The translations under genes and the position numbers were made by a program. Of a stretch of 60,705 nucleotides of DNA, positions 21,995 through 34,462 are shown in pieces (within the stretch, counting starts at the first letter, position 1; every line of letters starts with the position of its first letter). Location of the stretch: assembly GCA_013365325.1 (NCBI GenBank), contig JABVXV010000358.1, forward strand, positions 1 to 60,705, written 5' to 3'. Under the pieces are notes generated by a model. It did no database searches. It was not told the DNA's origin and worked only from the letters and a program-made list of their open reading frames with translations. This DNA comes from Dipetalonema caudispina. Its lineage: Eukaryota; Nematoda; Chromadorea; Rhabditida; Onchocercidae.

Positions 21995-24900
21995 CTAAGC
22001 CATTTGAAATGATTTCAATATCGATTCTGCAGCATCCAATACCTTATCTGACTGAAAAAAAAGACAACTTTTTAGTATTAAAGTGATCAAAACTGCATTA
22101 TGATTTTCTTTCAGCATAAAAAATATTACTACCATTATCAGAGTCAATTCAATCAATCAGTGGCTCGTAATATTGATAACTGCAACTAGGAAATGCCAAA
22201 CCGTTTAATTTTTCATTGCTAATTAGAATTTGCTGATCGTTGATGTGAATAATTATCTTACGGAAAATGATGCATATGTAGGTTGTAGGCTAAGTTGTTA
22301 AGTTATATTTCAGCCTGACTGAATCGTTTATAAAGCACCACGTTCAGAAAATTTCGAAATGTACATATCAATACCATAAACTAAACTATCTCATGCAAAT
22401 TACATCATTATAGGTATATAAATTAATGAGTTAAAAACCAAAGTTAAAAATTATCATGCTTCAGCAAAGAAAATCTAACAAACCAAGCTCTACAAGTTTC
22501 ACTGAACTCTTACTTTCAATCAGTGTAAAGTGAATTAGCAAGAATAAAAAAGAACCAAAAAATTATTACCTTGAAGAAGCAAACACGAATAAAATGATCG
22601 TTATCTTGCTTATTTGGACCAGTGTAGAAAGCCGAATTTGGTATCATTGCAAGTTTCTAAAATCTATGCTGTATTAGCTAAATAAGAATTCCCAGAAATT
22701 ACTTTTACTGTGGACAAATAAATGAACAATAGCAAACCTTTTCACGACACAACCATCGTACAAAACGGAAGTCCAGTGGGTCATTACTTCCATCTGCCAT
22801 TTTGAATGGACCATCTAAAAAAAAAAATTCGGAGTTATCCTCATGTTGATCAACAGCAAAAAATAACATAATAGTTACTTTTAAATGGCTCAATACTGAT
22901 TAGCTAAAGAGTATTGCAAAGTAAAGAAAATGTTTCTGTTTCAATAGATCAAGAGTATTCCGGATCGCGAAAGAAATGGAACTCATCTAATTGTGAAAAA
23001 TCAGCAACCATGAAATAACCAGAATCGGGGATAATGGGTTTCATTCCAGCAGAGCGTAGTATTGATGCCATTCGATCTCTTTGTTGAATCAGTTCAGACG
23101 TAATTCCTTTCCTCAGATAGCTTTCTGCTGGGTTAATTTTTATTACATCTAACTCTTTCTCCAATGCTTCAGCAACCGCTTGCTACAAATCGTTGAATAT
23201 ATAGATGCTAACAGCTATTCCAATGCTAAATTTGCTATTTAAATAGTTAAAAAGTTTCAACCAAGAATATGCTGATAAATACTTTCCAGTAAGAGCAATA
23301 TATGTCAGTCATCCTAACCAATACTTTTTAAAGAATGGCCTAAACATGTCGCATTCCTTAGGGAAGATAAAAAAAAAAGAAAAAAAAAACTTTTTAATAA
23401 CTTAGAATGCACAAAAAGATGCAGTGAAATGCTAAATGATGTATATAGAATACTCGATTAAAATGTTGAGAAATATACCTGGATTGGTGTAGGACATGTG
23501 AAGACACAATTCTGATGGATTCGTCTCAACGGTTCGAGAAGTTCAGTTGGTGCAATTGACCAACCCAATTTCCATCCTGTTACACTAAACGCTTTTCCAG
23601 CGCTACCAATAGTTATCGTACGTTTATACATTTCAGGTAAACTGGCTAAAAAATAACTAACATTAGAACAGCAATTACTGCTTTCAATCTTCTTTTTATG
23701 CTAACAAAAGCATAAGTTATACAACAAAACGAATGTTTACACAAACCAAAACGAATCATTTTCTTGCCACCATATACATGCCATTCATATACTTCATCGG
23801 CTACTACCAATAAATTATGACGAACAACAATGTCAGCTATCTTTTCTAGCTCTTCTCTGTAGAATTTGAAATTTCGAAAATCTCAACAACAACTTTATTG
23901 AAACTATAATTTATTTTTATTTTAACACATATATCACTCAGGAAAAATAGCGCTATTCGTTCATCGATTACTTCTTCAATGACGAATAACAGAAAAAGCT
24001 CAGGTTACTAACCTTCCATTTACATTTCAGTTTAGAGAATGCTGAAGTTGATCCAATAAGTTTTTTTCATACGGATACTGAGATGAAGTAGGGGAACAGT
24101 AAGAATTGGGAACCCATATCACGGATGGTAATTCTATTTTTATGCCTACAAGGAAGTAAGGAAAGTAAGAGAACAATCTTACTAGAAAATATTGGAAGCT
24201 ATATAAGCTGAGGAAAAAATTCTACCAACAATTCCTAGTTATTAATGTAATAATTCTATTAATTTTGATTTGATTTGGTAATTAATATAGAATCAAAAAC
24301 TGGTATACAGGAAAAAGCGTGATTTCAATGGAAATTTTCGAAAATTATTACGAAAAAGTAAAGGAAAAATAAGTGAAAAACAATATACTGTGTGAATAGT
24401 TTCCCCGTTGGATTGTGTGGATTATTGAGGACAATCATTTTGGTTCGCTCACTGATTTTTTCTTCAATCGCTTTCACATTTAACGTGTAATCCTTACTGT
24501 CTCGAGGTTCCGATGGTAAACTAAGCACAACTGGTATTGGTATACCACCTGCCATACGAATTTGTGGGACATAGCAATCAAATGCTGGATCAAGCACTAA
24601 AATATCCAAAAATCAATAATAGAAACTATACTTTGCTATACAACTTGTCATCCCGAAGAAAAGCTATTATTAGTATTAATGAGGGCTCTGCAATGTATGT
24701 TACTTGCCCCTGTAATGACATATCTTCTCACTGATTTCTTTTCTCAATGGAATGTATAAAATTGAAATGTGAAACAGGGATTAATACTGAATTAATACAG
24801 CATACTCTTTACAAAAGGATGAGAAATACAAACCGATTACTTCATCACCATCATTTAGCCAACCCATGAACGAATAATAAAGCGAAAGATATGCTCCAAC

Positions 24901-25775
24901 CGTTACTAAAACATTATGCTCTGCATCAACATTTACACCCAATGTGCTAGAGTAAAGCTTTGCCAAGGCATTCGTCTGAAAAAAAAAAAAAAAAATGGCC
25001 AAAAAAACATCAAAAAAAAAAACCCAAAAAGAAGGAATATCAAGCCAATTAAAAAAAAAAAAACAAAAACTTACTAGCCTTGGATGACCAAAGCCTCGAC
25101 TATACTGATGCCAATCAGTTCTTTCTGGATGCTTAGCAACATCCTCCAACATTCTTGCTACAAATCCTGGCATAGGTGTATCCGGAAAACCCTACAACAA
25201 CAATAGGATTTAAATCAATTCTTATGCTATCGTAAAGAACGAATGAGACGTATAAATTGCATTAAGCTAAAGATATGCATATGTAATTAAAAAAAAAGTT
25301 ACAGATAAATTATTTGAATTAATTAATTGAATAGTCATCCACCTGTCCAATATTGACTGCATTGCATTCCGCAGCTAAACTTGTAAATTCAACCCTATAA
25401 AATGAATAAATTGTTACAATTTTCTATTGCAAATCATATTGTTACATACATATTACATTGTTTCAACGATACACAACTTTTTTTATTTATTTAATTTTAA
25501 AAAATTAAATTAAATTACATTGTTATCTATACATAATATAAGCAAATATGATCAAAAGAAAAAAAAAAAAAAAAAAAAAGAAGAATAACATACCAAACGC
25601 TTGGTTTAACATATGCTACACGTTCCGAAAAATATTGTTGTTGTTGAGATGAATGTTCTCCATCATTTCCATTTTTTCTCATTTCCTGTGTTAATGTACG
25701 GCATAGATTGAAATGATAGCGTAATGATTTGCTACTATGTAGTAAATCTTTCAAATAATTAATTCTTTTAAGCAT
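21995..25775 (-). CDS. kyat: Kynurenine aminotransferase (class I PLP aminotransferase), 11 exons, about 470 aa
   Basis: PLP enzyme that transaminates kynurenine to kynurenic acid; relatives also act as glutamine transaminase K and cysteine-S-conjugate beta-lyase. Exons in coding order: 25594-25775, 25343-25394, 25075-25191, 24834-24975, 24389-24596, 23747-23856, 23479-23645, about 22969-23182, 22738-22814, 22570-22656, 21995-22051. Family landmarks: NIGQGFPD, QYSRGFGHPRL, LVTVGAYLSLYYSF, NNPHNPTGK (N226), ADEVYEWHVYGG (D254, Y257), the Schiff-base lysine in GSAGKAFSVTGWKLGW (K288), and the carboxylate-binding arginine in HFIRVCFFK (R447). The first 35 residues are basic with hydroxyl and hydrophobic side chains (MLKRINYLKDLLHSSKSLRY), so mitochondrial import is possible. 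The junction 22969/22814 has no GT donor that keeps frame: a GC donor does, as does an AT-initial one after Leu (giving QLDGPFK). Residue numbers after exon 8 depend on this choice. Function secure; the KYAT1- versus KYAT3-like subgroup is not resolved. Confidence 0.94.
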
Positions 25776-28313
25776 ATTTATTGAGAAGGAACAACAAATG
25801 AATGGATTGAATAAAAAAAATGACTTCTGCTACAATTATTTTAGACCAAATACAATCAACCATTTGGTTTCAATGTTTATGGGGAAGAAATGCAAATTGA
25901 ATGATTCATAAAGGTATAAAAGGTTAAAAGTTTACTTGAAATAATTGAAATTAAAAGTAAACTATGGTGAAATATCGTAAAGATAATTTATTTGTAATTA
26001 TTGGATTGTTTTATGAAGAAACATAAAGAAATTACAAGTAAATTTAATGTTTCATAAAGGTTTAAATGTTAAATTCTAAAAATATTTAATAATTCAATCT
26101 GTTTGAATTCACCAATCAAACTGTGGGTTTTTGCCTTCTTCCTTTCTTTTTTAATCAATTCATGTCTTATTACTCTTCAACAGCTCTATGAATTAAATCA
26201 TATCAACAATTAATCAATTAATTCGATCAATTCCAAAGTTTTGAAAGCAAAGCTTCTTATAGGCATTTGAAAATTTGCTTGCGTTAAGATTTCTGGGAAT
26301 ATTTTCATTTTTGAAATTCCTGAATAATTATTCTACACTTCAAAATGAAGAAATAAAATGGTAGCTAATTCACTGTTCCGGTTTAAAGCTAATAGTGATA
26401 GCTTACACGAGCGTGTTACACGTAATAACTCCGTGATTTTTCTACAAATGCATAGAAAAGTTAATAATGATGAAAATACTATTAATTCCATTTTGGAAAT
26501 GATAATTATTTATTTCTGTGTCTTATTGAATGTCACATTGAAGAACGAGAATACTTTGATAGTATCAAAAAACACTGAAATTATATTTATGAAGAAAAAA
26601 TTTATTTCTCAGCACCTTATAATTCCTTCATCTCTTCTTGTTCTAAGTTATAACAACGGAAAACGAAAGAGAATGAGAAAGAAAAACACAATTTAATGAT
26701 ATTTCAAGCTTTAAAAGCTTTTTGCTTCAATAAAGTTCGACATATTTTAGAAAGTTACTAATTTGGAAATTTCTGGGAATTTCAACACTTTTTTTTTTTT
26801 GCACAGAAGCTTTGAGGAAGAACAATTGGTTTCGAAAGCAATGGAAGAGATAAATCTTGAAATTTAAAATTCAAAAGATCGAATTCAACGAAAATTCCTT
26901 CCTGTGCATCAAACATAGCAACCTGTACAGAGATAAGTAAAGTTATCATTATATCACATCATATCATACAGCATATCAGCATAACAATTATTGCATCAAT
27001 ATCACGCATGTTATTAATATGATCATTCAAAAGGGACAGAAGAAATAAAAGAACTGCTTTTGCAATTTCCTTTAAACTTTTTTTTGTTAATTCCGTTTCA
27101 AAATGATTGGAAAATCCGAAATTTTCTGAGCGTCTCTTATTTTTTCATGAGGAAGACTTTCTAAAAAATTTCTATCGATTAATTAACCCTGGGATTTTCC
27201 ATCTTTTTCGGAAGTGCTTTGAAAAATATAGAAATGCTGTAAAAACAATTCGATACAAAAGAAAAATAGAAAGGATTTGGAAATATAAAACCACAAACAA
27301 AAAATAAGCAAAAATCAAACAATGAGAATAAAACGGAAATGATATTAAAAACACAGAAAGGAAAAGAAGGCATCCATTTCCCTTCTCCAGTCAATGAAAT
27401 CATAATTATTATTAAAACCATGACCATTATTACTGATAAATATCAACTTGGAAAAAAATGCAAATGAGAAAGGAGCACTTTTGAGAAATTATAATCGTTA
27501 TTATGCATATTGTCGTATCATTTTGATATAACAATTGGAATATCGCAATAGTGAAAATTCACATTTAAATAAAAAGATTCAGAAAAAAAGTCCTTTTTTT
27601 CCTTTTCTAAACTGACGAAATACTGAAAACAAAAAAAAAAGAAAAAAAAAAAATACAAACAATGCGTTGCAATATTTCTCCTGTAAGGCACATACAATAT
27701 CATTATTATTACTGATAAAAAAGTAACCCCTTATAAATGTAAAATACAATTGAAAATTACATATCATACATCAACTTTGTATTCTGGCTTCTTGCTCCCT
27801 GGATTTTATCTATATCTGTTCCTGGGGGCACTCCATAATCACAACCCACCTTAAGCAGAGTGCAGCAAATATTAAAAAATTTTTTTGTCTTTCACTCCTG
27901 AGAAAAGCAACGTAAGTATATAAAATTTTTTTTCTGGATTTGAATTAATCGAAACTCTTTTCCATATTCTTGCGTACTATTTTTGATCTCCAAAACTGCT
28001 TAGTATCAAAAAAAATCTAAGAGGTGGAGTTTAGGAAACTGCAAAAATTATTTCATTGCAATAGGCCAAAATGTACTTCTTTTGTACTCGCAATGATGGG
28101 CGAAACAATAAATTTAAAGAAAGTGGACAGTCCACTCAACCTCCAAATCACACATCTTAGGCTTTCTCATCAAACTATGATTTAAAAAACGTAAGTAAAC
28201 AATGACATACATATTGAATCACAGCATTAATGTTTCCTTTCTTAGTGTGTAAATCAGTAGCACATTGATGATTAAAAACATAACGATAAGTTTGTATATA
28301 TATATACGAAGCA
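25776..28313. other. Intergenic region between olrn-1 3' end and the aminotransferase start
   Basis: 2.5 kb without an assembled gene. The plus-strand frame 26358-26696 (112 codons) has ordinary codon composition at its start but no recognised family, splice context or partner exons, so it is not called. At 27781-27870 a less AT-rich island reads as a 30-codon open frame on the minus strand (VGCDYGVPPGTDIDKIQGAR) preceded by an AG. It could be an extra 3' exon of olrn-1 or a structured RNA. A 13-bp palindrome GTGGACAGTCCAC lies near 28122. Confidence 0.6.
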
Positions 28314-31300
28314 TCATTTTTTTGAGCAAGAAATAACATACTGGAGAGCATCATCCAAATCAGAGAAAATCTGAAAAAAAAAAAAAAGACATTGAAAACC
28401 AACTTATTTCACAGCATATATTCAATGTAGCGGACAAAAAAGCCATTTCCTATTTAGAAAAATACACCTGATATTCAACTCCATTTCAAATGCAATAATT
28501 CGGAGTGCTTGTGTGAAATATTACCAAGAAAAACTTATTCATAATGTCCCACATAAGAGATTTGCCAACTTCTATGGTTTGGAACAGTATTTCTACCCAG
28601 AATTGCAGGAAGTAGCTCGCTCTCTTTGAGGAAATGAATATCAATTGAAGAATCTTTTAGAAAATATCACTCAATACTACTGATCCTTCTGCTGAGAAAT
28701 GCTTTATGTGTCTATACAGGTTAAACTAAAATAAATATTTGTGTTTTTGTTAGGCATTTACATGCTGATCCTTTTGATATTTCCAGCATACACTTTTTTT
28801 TTATTTCAAAGAGCATATTTCAGTAATGAACTTAGTTCTTGTCAATAAGTATCGCTAGATTATCGCGAAAAAATTAATTTCTCAAAAAGAGTAGGAAAAA
28901 CAAAACCAACTTCACAATGTTTTCTCTCAGCCATATCCCTGAGATAGCAAAATGCCATACGATATGATTCATTACGCCTTTCAATATATTTCCTTAACTC
29001 ATCATCACCATTTGGTGTACAAACAAGCATTTTAGTACGTTTTGGCACACAAATTGTCAACTCCATCGTTGGATGACCAAGAAAATATGCTACCTGAAAT
29101 AAATGTATTTGATAAATGAACCGTTATCCATCAATAATTTAATTGATAATTACATAAATAAAAATCCCAAGAAAGACAAAAGTTAAATAATTCAGTATAG
29201 TCTTGAAATCCTTGGACAAAAGAGATCTTTACTCTGGAAACGTCTTATTTTTCAGCTATTGATGACTATCAACATTCAGCTCTTTAGTAATATGAACTCA
29301 AAACTTGAAATTGTGCCAAAAAGTATACCTCAACCATGCCTGAAAGCATGGTCTCACAAGACGGTATATGATAAAGTATGTGCTTTGTTATATGCAAAGT
29401 GTTCAATCGTCTATGCCTTTCCACCATTAACTCCGAACAAAATGACAATCCTTTCCTACTGCAAAAAAACCTTCGAATCAATTAAGTTTAACTTGAAATT
29501 TTCATGTTGTCTAAACAAAAAATAAAACAAAAAATAAATGACTGGGACAATGAAATATATAATCAATCTTTCAGAAATTTAATCTCAGCAAAGTGCAGTG
29601 CATTATTATCAAGAAATGCAGTGAGCTGCAAGTTTAACCGATTCTATTTCTGGGATTCCAAATTTTGAAATAATCAATTTAACAATAACCATAAAATCTT
29701 AATGTTCCCTGTAACAACCTAAATCGACTAACCGGTCAAAATTTTAAAATTAATGAAAGTTTCAAAGTCCTATATTTGGAAAACTTGATCTCAAAAAGCG
29801 CAGAAAAAAAAATAAAAAGCTAACTGTAGCTGCGGCGCAGCACGATGATTAATCCAAGCAAGATCAATACGATTCCTCGAACTGCATCCAAGAAAAATAT
29901 CATACTCATTAGCATTCATCCATCTCAGTGGATTCGCAACACTACTGCTACTATCATACGACCGTTTTTTCAATACTGTAAATTTATTTATTTTATATAA
30001 TTGGGTTAGCTTAAAAAATTCTACTTTGCCTTTTTGTTCAAACTTTAGCTTTTTTACCAAATAATGATTTCATACATTTGCTGACATAAAGCATACTATG
30101 ATACGAAATAACGTATTACGCTTGAAGTTAATTTAATCTTACTAACACCTAAAATAGTTATAAAACGAACAATCAAGTGGTTTATGGAAGTAAACAAAAC
30201 TATTCATAAGCAGCACAATTTTTAAAAAAATTTTCAAATTAAGATTTCAATGAATTCAAAAAGTTGCTGAACGTTATTTGGATTTTACAAAGAATTAGGC
30301 AAAATATACTCCCACATAAAATTAAAACTAGGCAATATCATTTAAAATTTATTTGATATTCGATAATGTTATTTAAATTTTAGTTGGAATATTTGGAGTC
30401 GAAATAAAATCAGCAAAATTATTGTCTTCTATAAAAACAGAAGATTTCTGAATTTTTTTGTGGTAGGAAGAAGCTTACAACGTGGAGGAAGTGAGGTTGC
30501 AGCTGCATGCATACTGCGATTCATCGATTGATAACAATAACTGAGCGGAATTTGCTGAGCAACGATATTGCAAGGCACAACGGCATGACCGGGTATTGGT
30601 AGTGATACTGCAGCTGCATTTACTAATTTAGCACGACGTCGTGCAGCTGCATTTATTTTATAGCAATAGTAAATGGCTGAGAAAAGTGCCACGAAAACAT
30701 CAAATGCTAGAAATGGTATCAGTAGGAGAATAAGTGGTAGCGTACGCAGGAAGAAATACACCGCCAATAATAATAAAATTTCAAACAAACCTAAAAAATT
30801 CAATTGAAATCAAAGTCCATTAGTATAATTTACCAAAGCGACTAAGCACCGTAGATAAGATGTAGTTTTTGCCAGGAAAATCAAAGTTCGATCCCTTTTC
30901 CGCTTCAGACCTATTAAGTTTTAACTGATGCTTCAATCTTGAACTCATGAATTTTTTCCGCTACGGAAAAAATGCCAGATTGAAATTTTCATTTAAAAAA
31001 GGAGAGCAAATTGTTCGTAAAAAATGCTAAATAAATTCGAAAATTCGAATAACAGTATACTATAAAAAACCCTTGCTTCTGAAAAATTCACTATTGCAAA
31101 AAAAAAAGTTAACTGATAGAAAAAATTTGCAAAAATAACGCTAGAGACTCAGAGGCAGGTCAAAGAAAGAGATTTATGCATTGTGAAGATCCAAATGATA
31201 AAGAATAACAAACAAATTACCTAGTAAGAGAAATTTGCACCCCCTCCATTTTGTTACACCATTTTTAACATTTTGTAAAGCATTTTGTATGTGATTTACT

Positions 31301-33701
31301 GATTGCCGACATGTACGCCTCCCTCGCAGGAGCATATACGGAAGCCTTTGAAACGGATTAGACATTGCTTCGGACCAGCTCTTTTCCCCAATTATAATTT
31401 CATCAATATAACGAAGAGCATCCTGCAAATATTGCAAAAATATTGTTATGGATTTCCATTAAACGATATGCAGAGTTAGTATTTTATTTGTTGTAGTAGA
31501 GATATTAGAACGCCTCAGAAAAAGAATTCTGAGGCGTTCTAATATCTCTACTACAACAAATGAAATGTAAAATGCCACTCAGCAGTACTTCAAACGATGC
31601 CACTCAGCAATACATAAAACCCGAAGTTGTTGCAAGGGAAAGTTAATAACTTCTCCATTTTTTTAAAATTTTATTTGAAAGAAGTGAAATTTCTTGAAAT
31701 ATTTACGGAATAAAAGTAGCGCAAAAATCAAACTATTTTGGATATGGAAAAAAGGAAAACCTGAATGGACTGTAAGACAGGAACATCGTGCATTGTTAGT
31801 ATATCATCAAGAAGATCACAAGTACGTTGCCTATCAGCTAAATCCTCGGGATGCGCTCGTTCCTTCCACTCTGATTGCCGCAAAAAAACAACCACCAGCT
31901 TGGGTGCTTTCCGAGCAGCAAAATAGGCGATTTCCAGAAATGATGTCGCATTAACAGTTGCTGGATCAAGCACAAACAGAAACAGATTTGAATTCTAGAA
32001 CAAAATTTTGTTACAGATGTTGGCTATAGGCATCAAATTTAATCATGCTTGACTCTTTCCTTCTTTGCAACTCCCGTAACCAAATAATTATATACAACCA
32101 ACCCCTATTTTTTCTACTACATTATCCTTTTGATCCGATCTAGCACATATACCTGCTCGATGTCAATCCTCTGTCTAGGATTCTAAATCATTCACGGAAT
32201 AATTAGTTTAATATTGAACAGAAAATTATTATGCAGAAAAAACCTCTTTGGCAACGCTTTCTTCGTTAATCATATGTTCATTCCATACACTTCTTTGAGG
32301 ATCATAATAGCTGATGGCGCGTTTTTCCAAATAAGGTATCACCTATAAAATGAAATTCAGTGTCCCGTCGAAACAAATTTCTTGTTTGAATTTTCAATTT
32401 TTTGATCACAGACTCCTTGAACTAGTTCAATTATTCTAAAATCACACACACAAAGAAACAATAGTAGTAACCAAGTCTCTCCGCCACACAGTGTTGCCAC
32501 AGCTGCCACCTAAAAATACGTCATAGATCGGTCTTGGTCGTGGTTCGTTAACCTGTTGACCCACTGATTTAGCCGTCAAGAATTGGTTTGCAACGTAGAA
32601 ATCACAACGACTCTATAATATTCTTGACAATAATAACTATTGTGTTCAGAAATAAATCCGCAAAACTTGAAAAGAGAATTTAGAAAAAAAAAATTTTTTT
32701 CGGGAACTTCAAGCGATGACGTTTAAATAAACAATTGTGGAGCTTTAGGATATTAATAGAAAATTCGCATGTCATAAAAAGCTCTTGTGACTAAAATATC
32801 TCGTTATTCATTGAAATGTGTCTCTGACCGAGACCGTACATACGGAAATTAAACATCCACTATTAGCTTCATTTCATCATTCCCCTCTCATTCATTAGAG
32901 GTGCCTATTCAAAATCATTTGCTTCAAGAATGATCAGTTTAAGATTTCACATCTTAATTTATTCATCCAAGAATATTCATTCTACAAAACCAGAGAGTCT
33001 TTTCTGTATTTTACTTCTTTTATTAATTTATTTTTCACAATAGAATCCCTATTAAGACATCTAAGTCAAAATTGCTCTTTTGAAAAGTTACAAAATTATA
33101 CAAGAAAACACGAAATTCTGATAGACATCTAACATCTCTAGACAAGCAATGAAATCCTAAAATAAAACAAGCCGAAAGAGAATGAAACAAAAAATAATAT
33201 ACTAAAGGAAGGGAATATAAGAAATATGAACTGAAAGATAAACTTTAAGAAAAATTTCAGACGGAAAAAGATTCAAAATAATGTAAACAAAAGATTAAAT
33301 TCCTATATGTAGATTTTGAAATCATTTTCTGAAAAATTGAAATTCTTCGTTCCATTCGTCTAACCTAATCATTGCTGTCAAAAAAAAAAAAAAAAAAAAA
33401 CACTTTAAGAATGCATTATTTAAAAGAGACATGGTCATTTGCAATCTTTCTCATCCCATCAACTGCTTCATCTCTTTCTTAGCGGAAAAAAAAGAATATC
33501 ATAATATTTGGAATTTAAAAACACTTTCGAAGAAGAAAAAAAAAGAAAAAAGAAATTAACCGGTTTCGTGGCAGTGATCGTCGTGGCGGTAGCACGATGT
33601 TCATGTTTACCAATTTTGACAGTTGAAGTCCTTGACGGACTGAATCCCGACATTGACGATAACGTAGGCCTACACGTTGAACCATCACATTTCTTGAGCA
33701 T
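28314..33701 (-). CDS. olrn-1: OLRN-1 / Raw-like membrane protein with two deoxyribosyltransferase-like repeats, 10 exons, 547 aa
   Basis: Nematode OLRN-1, homologue of Drosophila Raw, acts in olfactory (AWC) neuron asymmetry. Exons in coding order: 33561-33701, 32472-32612, 32244-32342, 31761-31994, 31221-31422, 30479-30790, 29825-29975, 29335-29458, 28911-29093, 28314-28370; all GT/AG and in phase. Repeat 1 (about 77-260) has YDVFLGGSCGNTVWRRDL, YYDPQR (106-111), LFLFVLDPATVNATSFLE (E148) and KLVVVFL, the layout of nucleoside 2-deoxyribosyltransferase-like folds. Residues 274-316 are strongly hydrophobic, enough for two short membrane helices, followed by an Ala/Arg-rich link (INAAARRRAK). 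Repeat 2 (401-547) starts YDIFLGCSSRN and ends FSDLDDALQYVISC, but lacks YDP and the Glu. The start is the first ATG of exon 1; the frame stays open upstream to a stop at 33753-33755 and is hydrophobic there (ITYLVLSILLRML), so a longer N-terminus is possible. A GTATGT inside the last exon could allow an alternative 3' end. Symbol rests on recalled architecture. Confidence 0.85.
31481..31566. repeat. Near-perfect hairpin, 40-bp arms, in olrn-1 intron 4
   Basis: Bases 31481-31520 are the reverse complement of 31527-31566 with one mismatch in 40 and a 6-nt loop. The stem tip reads CGCCTCAGAA / TTCTGAGGCG. Directly after it, ATGCCACTCAGCA recurs near 31573 and 31599. Transcription of the intron from either strand would produce a near-perfect 40-bp duplex. 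Confidence 0.96.
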
Positions 33702-34462
33702 TCGTAAAAGGATGCTTAATACAAGGTAAGTTATGGCATTCCAACAGATGCCTCAATACTGACAGCATAGTAAGGAAATCTGTGAAAAACAAAAACTATT
33801 TTTTTTTTCTTCGAAATGAATTGAAAACGCTATAAATAATAAAATACCAGAAATACGTATGAAAAGAGCTTGCAAATTGTCTACTGATCGTGAAAATTGA
33901 TTTTAAAGGAGAAATTTTTTATTTTTCATACTTGAAAATACCAAATAAAATGAAAGAAAATGAAGAGGAAGGGGATTGAAGGATGTATGAACAGCACTCT
34001 TGATGATAAACAATGAAAACTGATTTGAAGTAAAAAAAAACAAGCAAGTACAGTCAGTAATAAATCAAATAACTTAATAATTGGCACAGCAAACTACACG
34101 AGTTACCGAGTAGGGGGAAAAGAATATCTCGCATAAAGTAGCTAACTGTGCAGTGAAAATACAAATATTTAATGATTGCAGATGAACTTAACAGCAACAT
34201 AAATAAACGTCTTAAAGACATGCTTGAATATCTAGCTACAGTAATTTGAACTTGAAGACATAATACTCTGAAAATTAACTTGAATACTTAATGAAACATA
34301 ACTGCACTCACTACTCAATAAGCTGGGCGGATTTAATATTCAAATATAGTACTAGTTACGAATGAAAAAAGATTTGCCAAAATTTAAATAAATTTCAAAA
34401 TGTAGCAATAGTAGATAACATTTGTCAGCTAGATGATTTGAGCCTAAAGAGAAAGAGCCTAG
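33702..34462. other. Upstream region of olrn-1
   Basis: AT-rich sequence holding the probable proximal promoter of olrn-1. The upstream-open hydrophobic extension of olrn-1 exon 1 reaches 33752. No other exon or recognised element is visible. Confidence 0.55.

Noticed and set aside
26358..26696. 112-codon plus-strand frame between olrn-1 and the aminotransferase
   Set aside because: No family similarity, no splice context and an AT-driven second half; its length is compatible with chance in this composition.
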